DNA of 49,130 nucleotides from contig RHMC01000039.1 of the NCBI GenBank assembly GCA_003719395.1, positions 1-49,130 of the forward strand, given 5' to 3'. Below are positions 18,785 to 28,518 of this stretch, in pieces. The stretch comes from Streptomyces altiplanensis (GTDB lineage: Bacteria > Actinomycetota > Actinomycetes > Streptomycetales > Streptomycetaceae). The notes beneath the pieces were generated by a model. It was not told where the DNA came from. It saw nothing but the letters and a program-made list of their open reading frames with translations, and searched no databases. The stretch's first letter is position 1; every line of letters begins with the position of its first letter. The translations under genes and the position numbers were made by a program.

Positions 18785-21700
18785 GTGCGTCCCACCCTCG
18801 CCGCCGACCAGGTACGGGCCAGTCTGAGCCAGTACCTCGCGACGACGTACGCGCTGGCCGACGAGTCCACCCGCCGCGCCCTGGAGGGCTTCCTCGGCGA
18901 CGCCGAGGACGGCATCTTCCGCGGCCCCTACCTCCGCGTCCGCACGCCGTTCAGGACCGCCACGGGCGAGGACTGGAAGCGACACCTGGCCTGGCACCCC
19001 GACCTGACCCCGTACCGTCACCAGGAGCGCGCCTGGGAGCGGCTGTCCACCCTGCACGGCCCGGCGCGGCCCACCCTCGTCACCACCGGAACCGGATCGG
19101 GCAAGACAGAGTCGTTCCTGGTCCCGATCCTCGACCACTGCCTCCGGGAGCGCGAGGCCGGCCGGGAGGGCGTCAAGGCGATCCTGCTCTACCCCATGAA
19201 CGCCCTCGCCACCGACCAGGCCCACCGGATCGGCAAGCGTCTCGACGACCCGAAGGACACCCGGCTGCGCGACGCGGGCGTCCGGGCCGCGCTCTACATC
19301 GGTGACAAGCCGTCCCAGGAGTTCAAGCAGGCCAACCCCGCGATCGCCGTCGACCGGGACGAGATCCGCCGCACCAGGCCCGACATCCTGATCACCAACT
19401 ACAAGATGCTCGACCTGCTCCTCCAGCGGCCCGAGGACCAGCGGCTGTGGCAGGACTCTCCGCTCGCGTACGTCGTGCTCGACGAGTTCCACACCTACGA
19501 CGGCGCCCAGGGCACGGACGTCGCCATGCTCCTGCGCCGCCTCGGATCGGTCACCGGCCTGGCGGAGCCCGGCCGGCCCCTGGGGCCGGTCTGCCCCGTC
19601 GCCACCTCCGCCACCCTCGGCGAGAGCGGTCCCGACGACAGCGGTTCCGCGGCGGCCAGGCGGGGCGAGGCCGGGCGGCCCGGCATGCTGGAGGTCGCGG
19701 AGCAGGTCTTCGGCGTGCCGTTCCGGCCCGACGCGGTCGTCGGCGAGGACCGGCGCTCGACGAAGGACTTCACCGGCGAGAGCGACTTCTCCCTGCCGTT
19801 CCCCTCGCCCCAGGAGGTCGACGCCCTCGGCGACCCCACCCGCGACCCCGGCGCCATGGACGACCTCATCGCGGCTTTTACCGGCCTGAGCGGAACCACC
19901 CCCGAGGAGCTCGGGAACGTCCTGCGCCGCCACCGGCTCACCTCCGCCGTCCTGGAGATCCTCGACGGGACCCCCAGGACCCTCGCCGAGATCACCGAGG
20001 TGCTGCCCCGCTACGCCTACCACTGGGGCATGGCCGTACAGCAGCGGCCGGGCCTCGCCGCCCGCGCGCTCGCCCGCTACCTCGCCCTCCTGTCGTACGC
20101 CCGCGACCCGGAGCACCCCGGGCGGCCCCTGCTGTCCATCGAGATCCACCACTGGGTCCGCTCGGTCTCCCGTGTGCTGCGCGGCATCAGCGCGCACGCG
20201 CCGAGTTCCGCTGGGACGACGAACGGGTGACCTCCGGCGGTGCGCTGGCCCGTGCCGGCCGGACCTCCGGTGCCAGGCCGTCGCCTTACGACGGGGAGGG
20301 CCCGTCCGTGCCGCTCGACGCCGCCGGGCAGGCTCCCGCTCCGGCCGACGTCAGCGCCGCCGCCGCCGGCCCAGGTCTTCCTGCCCGCCGTGTTCTGCCG
20401 CGAATGCGGACGCTCCGGGTGGGCCGCCGATATTCGCCGGAGGGTCGACCCCGGCCCACCTCGACCTGAACGCCACGAAGATCCGCCGGGCCTCCGTCGG
20501 CCGCGACAGCGCCGGGTGCGCAACATGATCGCCGCGACCCCCCGGGAGGTGCACGAGGCCGCCTTCGCCGCCGGCCCGGACCGCCGACGCGGCGGACCCG
20601 CCGTCATGGTCCTGGAAGGCATGGGAGGACGGCTCCGGCCGCTGGCGCCCGAAACCGACTTCACCTCCCCCGAGGACGGCGAGGGAACGAGCAGACCCAA
20701 GCCCCTGCACAACGCCGCCTTCGTCCACGCCGACCTCGACGGCGACCGGGCGGCCGAACGCGACCAGTGCCCGGCCTGCCGCACCTTCAACTCCATCCGC
20801 TACCTCGGCACCGGCCTCGCCGCGCTCGCCGCCGCCGCCGTCACCCAGCTCTTCACCGGCGGCGAACTGGACAAGAACCTGGGAGAGGACAAGACCCTCC
20901 TCTTCAACGACTCCGTCCAGGACGCCGCTCACCGCGCCGGATACGTCGCCAGCCGCTCCTACACCTTCTCCCTGCGCGCCCTGCTCGCCAGCCGCATCGG
21001 CGAGGACGAACCGGTCACCCTGAACGACCTCGCCGCCGACCTCATCGCGGACGTCGTCGACAGCAAGGCCGTGCAGGCCGCCGTCATCCCACCGGACCTC
21101 CACCTCGTCCGGGGTGTGGACACGCTGCTCTCCGGACGCAGCCGTGGGTCCCGCGCCACCTGGGAACTGATCGCGCAACGCCTGGCGTTCGCCACCGTCA
21201 TGGAGTTCGGCCTGCGCTCCCGGCAGGGCCGCACCCTGGAACTCACCCGCACCGTCGCCGCCGACGTGCCCCTCCAGGACCCGGACGCCGTGGCCGACCT
21301 CGTACGGGAGATCCTCCTCACCACCCCCGGAGAGATCGCGCTGCCCGACGGCTCGTACCCGGACCCGACCGGTACACCGGATTCGTCCGGGGGCTGCTGG
21401 AACGGATGCGCATCCGGGGGGCCGTCCGGCATGCCTGGCTGGACCCCTGGCTGGACCAGGCCGGCGTGCGCCGGTGGGCCATCTGGGGCGGGCGGGAGAC
21501 CGGGATGCCCGCCTTCCCCCGCGGTGTCTCCGCCCCCGCCTTCCTGCTCGGCGCCCCCAAACAGGGCAGCCGAGGACTCGACGTTCTCACCGGCCGCTCG
21601 GCTGGTACCAGGACTGGGCCGTACGCGCCCTCGGACTGCGCCCCGAGGCGGCCGGCGTCTTCCTGACCCGGCTGCTCCCCGCGCTCGCCGACACGGCGTC

Positions 21701-24700
21701 GTCTCCGCACGCACGGCGCTCGACGGCGCCACCCGCGTCTACGGACTCCAGCCCGGCCACATCCAGGTCCGCGCCCTCGCCGACGACACGCTGCCGACGC
21801 CACCGCGCACTGCCCCCGGTGCTTCTGGGAACAGACCATCCACCCCGACCTCGCCGACCAGTGGCACGGGCAGCCGTGCCCCCGCTACCGGTGCGGCGGC
21901 ACCCTCGGCACCGGCCGTGACCTGGACAGCGGACTGCGGCAGCGGGACTTCACGGACGACTTCTACCGTCGTATGTACCGCGGGGCCGGCGTCTTCACGA
22001 TCAACACCGCCGAGCACACCGGCACCCTCAGCCGCGCCAAGCGGGAGGCGGTGGAGAAGGCGTTCCGCGAGGGCACCCGCGTCCACTACGCCAATCCGCA
22101 GGTGCTGTCCTGCACCCCCACCCTCGAACTCGGCATCGACATCGGCGACCTGTCGGCCGTCGTCCTCGCCTCGCTGCCGAAGGGACCGGCCAACTACATC
22201 CAGCGGGTGGGCCGTGCGGGACGCACCACCGGCAACGCCTATCTCCTCACCATGGTCGACCGAGGCCCCCGCGACCGCTACTACCTGGAAGAACCCCGGC
22301 TCATGATCGCCGGAGAGGTCCTGCCGCCCGGCTGCTACCTGTCCGCCGCCGAGATCCTGCGCCGCCAGTACCTGGCCCACCTCCTCGACCTCGCCGGCGC
22401 CGGACGGCTGACCGCTCCCGACGGGACACCCCTGCGGCCCCTGCCAGGACGCGCCACCGAACTCTTCGGCACCTCGGCGTGGCAGGCCGAGTTCGCGGAA
22501 GCCGCGCTCGCGGCCGGCACACGGCTCGTGCAGGGTTTCCTGGACCTGTTCCCTCCCTACGACGAGAGCCGAGGCACCGGAGTCAGCCCCCAGGCCCGCG
22601 CCGCCCTCGTCACCTACGCGACCGACACCGGCGAGGACGGGCTCGGCGCCGCCCTCGACACAGCGTGCAGACGCTGGGAGGACCGCCGCGCTGAACTCCA
22701 GCGCCGGACCGAGGCCATCGACCGGGCCCACGGACTGCTCGTCGCCGGCGACCGCCGACCACGAGCGGCAGGGACGTGAGCTGCGGGCCGAGCGCCGGGA
22801 CGTGGCACGCGTGTCCCGGGAGATCAGCCGCACCACCGCCCACGGGGCCCTGGTCGACCTCGGCCTGCTGCCGAACTACAGCCTGATCGACTCGACCACC
22901 GAGCTGGAGGCCACGCTCACCTGGGCGGAGAAGGCCGCCGACGAGGCCCGCACCAACCACAGCAAGACCCTGCGTCACAGCCGCCCCGCCCGCCTAGCCC
23001 TCTCCGAGTTCGCCCCCGGCAACCACTACTACGTCCAGGGATACAAGCACCGCGTCACCGGCCTCGACATCGGCAGCCCCGGACGCCCGGCCTGGCTCTG
23101 GTGGCGCGTCTGCCCCGACTGCGGCCACGTCCGCACCCACCGCGCCGAACAGGACGCCTCTCCCTGCCCCCGCTGCCGGTCCGCGGCCATCGGCGACATC
23201 GGCTGCCTGCACAAGGTCCTCGTGCCGCGCCGCGTCACCTCCCGCGACGAACGCGACGACGTCCGCGTACGCGACGACAGCGACGAACGCGAGAGACGGC
23301 ACTACACCATCGTCCCGGCCGTGGACATCGACGCGCACGACATCGAACAGGCCTGGAAGCACGAACACGCCACCTTCGGATGGGAGTTCACCCGCCAGGC
23401 GCGGGTCCGGCACATCAACGTCGGGGCCACCCGGGTCGACGGCGGCACCGACTCGACCTTCGCCGGGCAGGAGGTCCGTCTCAACCCGTTCTGGGTCTGC
23501 GACGCATGCGGCTTCGCCGACCCGGACGGCGGCCCCGCCGCGCACGACGTCTCCGACGCGACGGCCCATGCCCGGTACCACCGGCCCTGGTGCCCCCGGC
23601 GACGAGCAGGAGCCGACGTCGCACGGCGAGGAGAGCGGGTGCTGCTCGCCCACGAACTGCGCACCGACGCCCTGCGCATCCTCATCCCCGCCGTCACCGC
23701 GCACACCAAGGAACGGCTCGCGTCCTTCAAGGCGCTGCTCCTGGCAGGAATCGCCCGCAGCTACGGCGGCGACCCCGACCACCTCGCGGTCGTCACCGAC
23801 TCCATGCCCGAGGAAGGCGGCGAGAGCCCGCTCCGCCGCCACTTCCTCGTCCTGTACGACACGCTGCCCGGTGGCACCGGATACCTGCACCGCCTCGCCG
23901 GCCGCGACGGTCTGCGGGGCGTCCTGGAGGACGCACGGCAGGTGATCGAGACCTGCGTGTGCGCGGGCCAGGGGCGGCCGGCCTGCCACCGCTGTCTGCT
24001 CCGCCACGTCACCGACGGCGAGTACGAGCTCGTGAGCCGCGAGCACGCCCTCGACATGCTCGGCGAGCTGTTCGGCCGCACGGCGGACCGCTGGAGCACC
24101 GAACCGGTGGCCACCACCCGGGACATCACCCTCGTGCACCAGGTGGAGAGCGAACTGGAGGCTCTCTTCCGGCGCGGGCTGCTGGAATGGGCCGACCGCG
24201 TGGACGACGTCAGCGTCCGCACCGCGCTCACCGCCGACGGCACCAGGGACACCAACCTGCGCTTCACCGCATCCGACGGGACCGTCCGTGGCTGGGAGAT
24301 GGAGACCCAGACCTCGCTCGGCTTCACCCGCCCGGACGTGGTCTTCCGCAGCACCGACGACGACCGCAAAGTGGCCGTCTACCTCGACGGCTACCGGTAC
24401 CACGCGAGCCCCGATCACCTCACCGCCGAGGAGGACGCGGCGAAGCGCACCCGGCTGCGCGCCGACGGGTGGCAGGTCTTCCAGCTCACCTGGGACGACG
24501 TACAGGCCTGGACGGGACGCTCCGTGCCGCAGGCCGACCCGGTGTGGAAGCCGTACCCGAACACCGCGCAGAAGACCGCCATGGACGTCCACCGGCGCAT
24601 GCACGCGGGCGACACCCGCGACCTGACACGCCTGGTGTGGGCCAATCCGGTCGAGACGCTGATCGGATACCTCACCGACCCGGACCCGGAGGCCTGGCGG

Positions 24701-25573
24701 CGCCGCGTCCAGAGCGCCCTCGCGGGCTTCGCGGCCGTCTCGGCGACCAGCCGGGCGCTGGCCGACGGCGCGGAGACCGGGCGCAGGATCAGCGAGGCAC
24801 TGCACGGGCGACGGCTGGCGGGAGGGCAGGGAGCCGTCCAGGTCATGGCGACCCGGGACGCCTCGGGATGCCCGCTCACTATCACGCTCGACCTGCGCAG
24901 GGGGCAGAGGGGAGCGGTCTGGACGGCTCTGACCGTCCTCGACGACAGCCCCGACACGGTCGCGTCCGACGAGTCCGCCCATCGCAGGCGCTGGCAGGCG
25001 TGGCTCTACTGGACCAACCTGATCCAGTTCCTCGACGCGGGGGAGGGTGACGGGGTCCAGCTCACGACCGGCATGCTGCCCGGATTCGACCCGGCCGAAC
25101 TGGCGGTCACCGGCGGAGCCGGATGGCTCACCTCCCAGCGGCGCGCGCACACACCGGCACCGGAGGTCCCCGAGCCGTCAATGGACCGGCAGGGGCCTGC
25201 GGCCTCCGCGCTCGTCCGTGATCCCGGCTGGGACGAGGTCATCGAGTTCCTCGTCGAGGATCCGGGGCTTGACGCGCTCGCCGGCGCGCTCGCCGACCGG
25301 GGCGTTCCCGCTCCCGAGGCCGGCTACGAGCTGGGAGCGGCCGCCTGGCCCGCCGAACTAGCCTGGTCTTCCCGGCGCGTGGGCGTCGTCCTCGCCCACC
25401 GCCCGGACCCGGTGAGCGGCCGGGACATCGATGCGGAACAACGGGACGCGGCCTACCGCGACGCGGGCTGGCAGGTTCGCACCGCGACGGAATGGGACGC
25501 CGACGAACTCGCCACGCTGGCGCGAGGCGACGAGGACCGAACTACGAACGACCACGGGGAGCACGAGCGATGA
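18785..25573 (+). CDS. Giant DEAD-box helicase + DUF1998 + Vsr-like nuclease (DrmA/DrmB- or DruE-like), many apparent indels in 20.2-22.75 kb
   Basis: About 2264 residues after correcting roughly ten indels (near 20200, 20370, 20430, 20450, 20510, 21365, 21600, 21695, 21805, 22750). Start GTG 18785 has AAGGAGGAA seven bases upstream. Order: helicase lobe 1 with Walker A TGTGSGKTES (about 100) and DEFH box (about 232); zinc-ribbon-like cysteine pairs (FCRECG, QCPACR); helicase lobe 2 with LELGIDIGDLSAVVLASLPK and QRVGRAGRTTG (about 1141); more CxxC pairs; DUF1998 with a C-x-C...C-x2-C cluster (about 1725-1742); then a Vsr/PD-(D/E)XK-like segment, PDVVF...AVYLDGYRYH...LRADGWQVFQLTWDD (about 1850-1900), and a second weaker lobe near the C-terminus. 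Class 1 DISARM has DrmA and DrmB as separate proteins; Druantia DruE is a single giant helicase-DUF1998. The C-terminal nuclease-like part is the unusual element. Overlaps the next gene by ATGA. Confidence 0.75.
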
Positions 25574-27864
25574 CGGTCACCAGCACGCCGCGGACAGGCG
25601 TGACCCTGCGCCTGCTCGACAAGGCGGACAAGGAGATCGTCAAGCTGGACCGCGCGGTCCTCGGGGCGTTCTACAAGTTCCAGCACGACTTCCGCCGCAA
25701 TCCCGACGCCGGAGGGTTCCACCTCAAGCAGTTGGAGGGCCACGACCGCCTCTGGTCGGCGCGCGTCAACCGGGAGTGGCGGGCGCTGATGATCCGCCTC
25801 GACGGTGACGACTGGCTGCTCGTCTCGGTCAAGCACCGCGGGCATGTCCACAAGAACCTGGACCGGTTCAACTACGGCATCAACCACATCACCGGCGCCA
25901 TCGAGTACGTCGACCTCCAGGTCGTCGAGGAGAGCCTGCTGCGCCGCGGCCTCACACCGCCTGCTGCGCCCGCACCCGTGTCGGTTCCACCCTCTGCTCC
26001 CGCCCCCGAACCGGTCGGATCGCAGCCGCCGGACGAGCCGCTCTTCGGTGCCTACACCGACCGGCAGCTCGCGGACCTCGGTGTCACCGAGCCCCTCATC
26101 CCCATCGTCCGGAAGCTCACCACGGACGACGAACTGCTCGGCCTCGCCGAGTACGCGCCCCGCCACACCGGGGAGGTCCTCCTCCGGCTGCGGGACGGCG
26201 TCCCCTACGAAGAGGTCATGGATCAGGTGACCGCCCCCGTCGCGGTGGCCGAGCCCGAGCGGAACCTCGACGCCGACGACTGGCAGGCGGCCGTCGACCG
26301 CTCCCAGACCGTGGTGATCACCGATGACGAATCCCTCCAGAGCATTCTGGAGGAAGGCGACTTCGGCCGCTGGAAGATCTTCCTTCACCCCACCCAGGAG
26401 AAACTGGTCCGACGGCGGTACTCCGGCCCCGCCCGGGTCGGCGGCGGGCCGGGAACCGGCAAGACGATCGTCGCCCTCCACCGCGTCTGCCACCTGGTGG
26501 GCCAACTTCCCCCCGGCCACACCAAGCCCGTCCTCCTCACCACCTTCAACCGGAACCTCGCCGCCGACCTGCGGGCCCGGCTGCTCTCCCTCGGCGGACC
26601 CGATGTCCTGGCACGAGTCGACATCGCCCATGTCGACCAGCTCGCCACTCGCATCGTCAGCGAAGCCGACCCGGGCAACGCGAAGCGGCGGATCGACGAC
26701 ACGTCGGCCCTCCGTGAATGGCGGGAACTGCTGGTGGAGACCGGGGAGACCCGCTGGAACGCCGAGTTCCTCAGCGACGAGTGGAACCAGGTCATCCTCG
26801 GCCAGGCCGTGACCTCCCGAAGCGACTACTTCCAGACCCGCCGCGCGGGGCGGGGTCGCAGCGTCACCCGCGCCGAACGTGCCGGGATCTGGCAGTTGGC
26901 TGAGCGCTTCACCCAGCGGCTCGAAACCAAGGGCCTGGAGACCCACCGTCAGGTTGCCGAGCGGGCCGCGCGGCTGGAGATGGCCCGCAAGGCCCGCATC
27001 GACCGTCGCGCTGAGGAACGCGAGGAGCGGGGCGGCCTGCACAACCTCCACGTCGAGGCCGGTTCCGGCGCCTGGCTGCGCTACCGGTACCGGCACATCG
27101 TGGTCGACGAAGCGCAGGACCTCAGCGCCGCCCACTGGAAGATGCTGCGCGCCATGGTGCCATCCGAGCCCGACGACATCTTCCTCGTCGGCGACACCCA
27201 CCAGCGGATCTACGACAACCAGGTCACCCTCGGCAGCCTCGGCGTCCACATCCGCGGCAGGTCCTCCCGGCTGACCCTCAGCTACCGTACGACCCGGGAG
27301 ATCCTGCGCGACGCCATCCGGGTCCTGGGTGACGCCGACTACGACGACCTCGACGGTGACACCGACACTCTCGCCGGCTACCGGTCGGTCCTCCACGGCA
27401 CGGAACCATCGCTCCGCGGCGCACGGAGCTGGGACGAGGAGATGGACCTCGTCGTGGAGCAGTTGCGGGCGTGGCACGACGTGCCCCGAGAAGCCATGGC
27501 GATCTGCGTCCCGACCAACGACATGGTCACTCAGCTCGCCGACCGTCTCGCGCGAAGCGGCATCACCCCGTCGGAGATCACACAGGACGGACCGCGCGGC
27601 GACCAGGGCGTCCACATCGGTACCATGTACCGCTTCAAAGGGCTGGAGTACCGCTGCCTGATCATCGCCGGAGCTGCCGAGGGGCTCGTGCCGCGGGCCA
27701 CCGTGGACGACTGGAAGCACACGGATCCGAGCCGCTACCGGCGAGAACTGCACAGGGCGCGTTCGTTGCTCTTCGTCGCGGCGACCCGAGCCCGTGATGC
27801 GCTCGCCATTACCTGGCACGGTGATCCGAGTCGTTTTCTTTCACCGCTGCTTTCGTCCCGATGA
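25570..27864 (+). CDS. RelE/ParE-like domain fused to UvrD/Rep-type SF1 helicase
   Basis: 764 residues; ATG 25570 overlaps the TGA of the giant helicase gene. Residues about 8-95 look like a RelE/HigB fold: KLDRAVLGAFYKFQHDFRR, then LEGHDRLWSARVNREWRALM and LLVSVKHRGHVHKNL. After a proline-rich linker, SF1A motifs follow: Walker A GGPGTGKTIVALHR (about 294), VVDEAQDLSAAHW (about 512), VGDTHQRIYDNQ (about 538), RGRSSRLTLSYRT and near the end YRFKGLEYRCLIIAGAAEGL (about 687). The coupling says it works with the giant helicase. This fusion is often annotated simply as UvrD helicase; whether the RelE-like part is an RNase or a binding module is unknown. Confidence 0.85.
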   Translation: MTVTSTPRTGVTLRLLDKADKEIVKLDRAVLGAFYKFQHDFRRNPDAGGFHLKQLEGHDRLWSARVNREWRALMIRLDGDDWLLVSVKHRGHVHKNLDRFNYGINHITGAIEYVDLQVVEESLLRRGLTPPAAPAPVSVPPSAPAPEPVGSQPPDEPLFGAYTDRQLADLGVTEPLIPIVRKLTTDDELLGLAEYAPRHTGEVLLRLRDGVPYEEVMDQVTAPVAVAEPERNLDADDWQAAVDRSQTVVITDDESLQSILEEGDFGRWKIFLHPTQEKLVRRRYSGPARVGGGPGTGKTIVALHRVCHLVGQLPPGHTKPVLLTTFNRNLAADLRARLLSLGGPDVLARVDIAHVDQLATRIVSEADPGNAKRRIDDTSALREWRELLVETGETRWNAEFLSDEWNQVILGQAVTSRSDYFQTRRAGRGRSVTRAERAGIWQLAERFTQRLETKGLETHRQVAERAARLEMARKARIDRRAEEREERGGLHNLHVEAGSGAWLRYRYRHIVVDEAQDLSAAHWKMLRAMVPSEPDDIFLVGDTHQRIYDNQVTLGSLGVHIRGRSSRLTLSYRTTREILRDAIRVLGDADYDDLDGDTDTLAGYRSVLHGTEPSLRGARSWDEEMDLVVEQLRAWHDVPREAMAICVPTNDMVTQLADRLARSGITPSEITQDGPRGDQGVHIGTMYRFKGLEYRCLIIAGAAEGLVPRATVDDWKHTDPSRYRRELHRARSLLFVAATRARDALAITWHGDPSRFLSPLLSSR

Positions 27865-28518
27865 ATGGGATCGCCTACCCGCCCGGGTTTCCGATGCCTT
27901 GAGTACCTTCCGTCTATTCCCGGGCCGTAGCCTCCTTGCGGTCGGCGGTTGCTGATGTACTGCCGTGCAAGAGTCGGCTGCGCGCGTGACCTCTCCTATG
28001 CGGGACGCGCTAAGCATGCCGCGGTCGTTGAACAGGCCTGGAGAGCCGCATCTGAAATGGGGTTTCCTCGTTCCTGTTCTGTGGGACCTGTTCCGACAAC
28101 CTCTCACGTGGAGTGTATGGAAAATATGGAGACCGCCGGGAAGAGTGCCTGACCTGCGGGTTTGCGGCATTGGGCGGCTCGATATGTTCTCCTTCGAGCG
28201 GCGAGTCGAGCGGACGGCTTGATCCTCGAGGGCCGTCTGGCCTGCGAGTTCATACAGCGAGGTGCGTGTGTCGATCACGCCCTCAGGGCTCTCTCGTAGA
28301 GCTTGATGCGAGCATGACGTTTACTTCCGGGCTCCGGGGCCGTCCGCATGGCTCTGAATGCTGAGGTTACTTCGGTGAGCGGTGAGCTGGTGGCGTGCGG
28401 TTTGGGGCGCGGCCGCAGCCCTTTGGGGTGGCCGGGGCTCCCCACTCTGTCTCATTCCTGACGCTGGGTCACTCCCGCTCGGTAACATGCCCTTGGTCAA
28501 GACGCAGTTGGGGGAACC
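27865..28518. other. Intergenic, 654 bases, with left copy of a degenerate repeat
   Basis: No convincing gene. GC content is visibly lower than in the flanking genes and short frames lack third-position GC bias. It holds the left member of an imperfect direct repeat (28051-28165) and ends with a GGGGGAAC ribosome site for the DUF262-HNH gene. The right-hand part may carry that gene's promoter; I could not place -35/-10 boxes with confidence. Confidence 0.5.
28051..28165 (+). repeat. Imperfect direct repeat, left copy, flanking the DUF262-HNH gene
   Basis: The best-matching core is 28105-28159, aligned without gaps to 31032-31086: CACGTGGAGTG at the start, GCCTGACCTGCGG at the end, about 41 of 55 bases equal by eye. 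Weaker similarity begins at TCTGAAATGGGG (28051) versus TCAGAAATGGGC (30965) with a gap of about 13 bases. Similar DNA on each side of one gene suggests insertion of a cassette or an old duplication. Confidence 0.5.

Noticed and set aside
17723..20197. 824-codon open frame on the minus strand
   Set aside because: It crosses the opposite strand of two recognisable genes and has no motif, ribosome site or family pattern.
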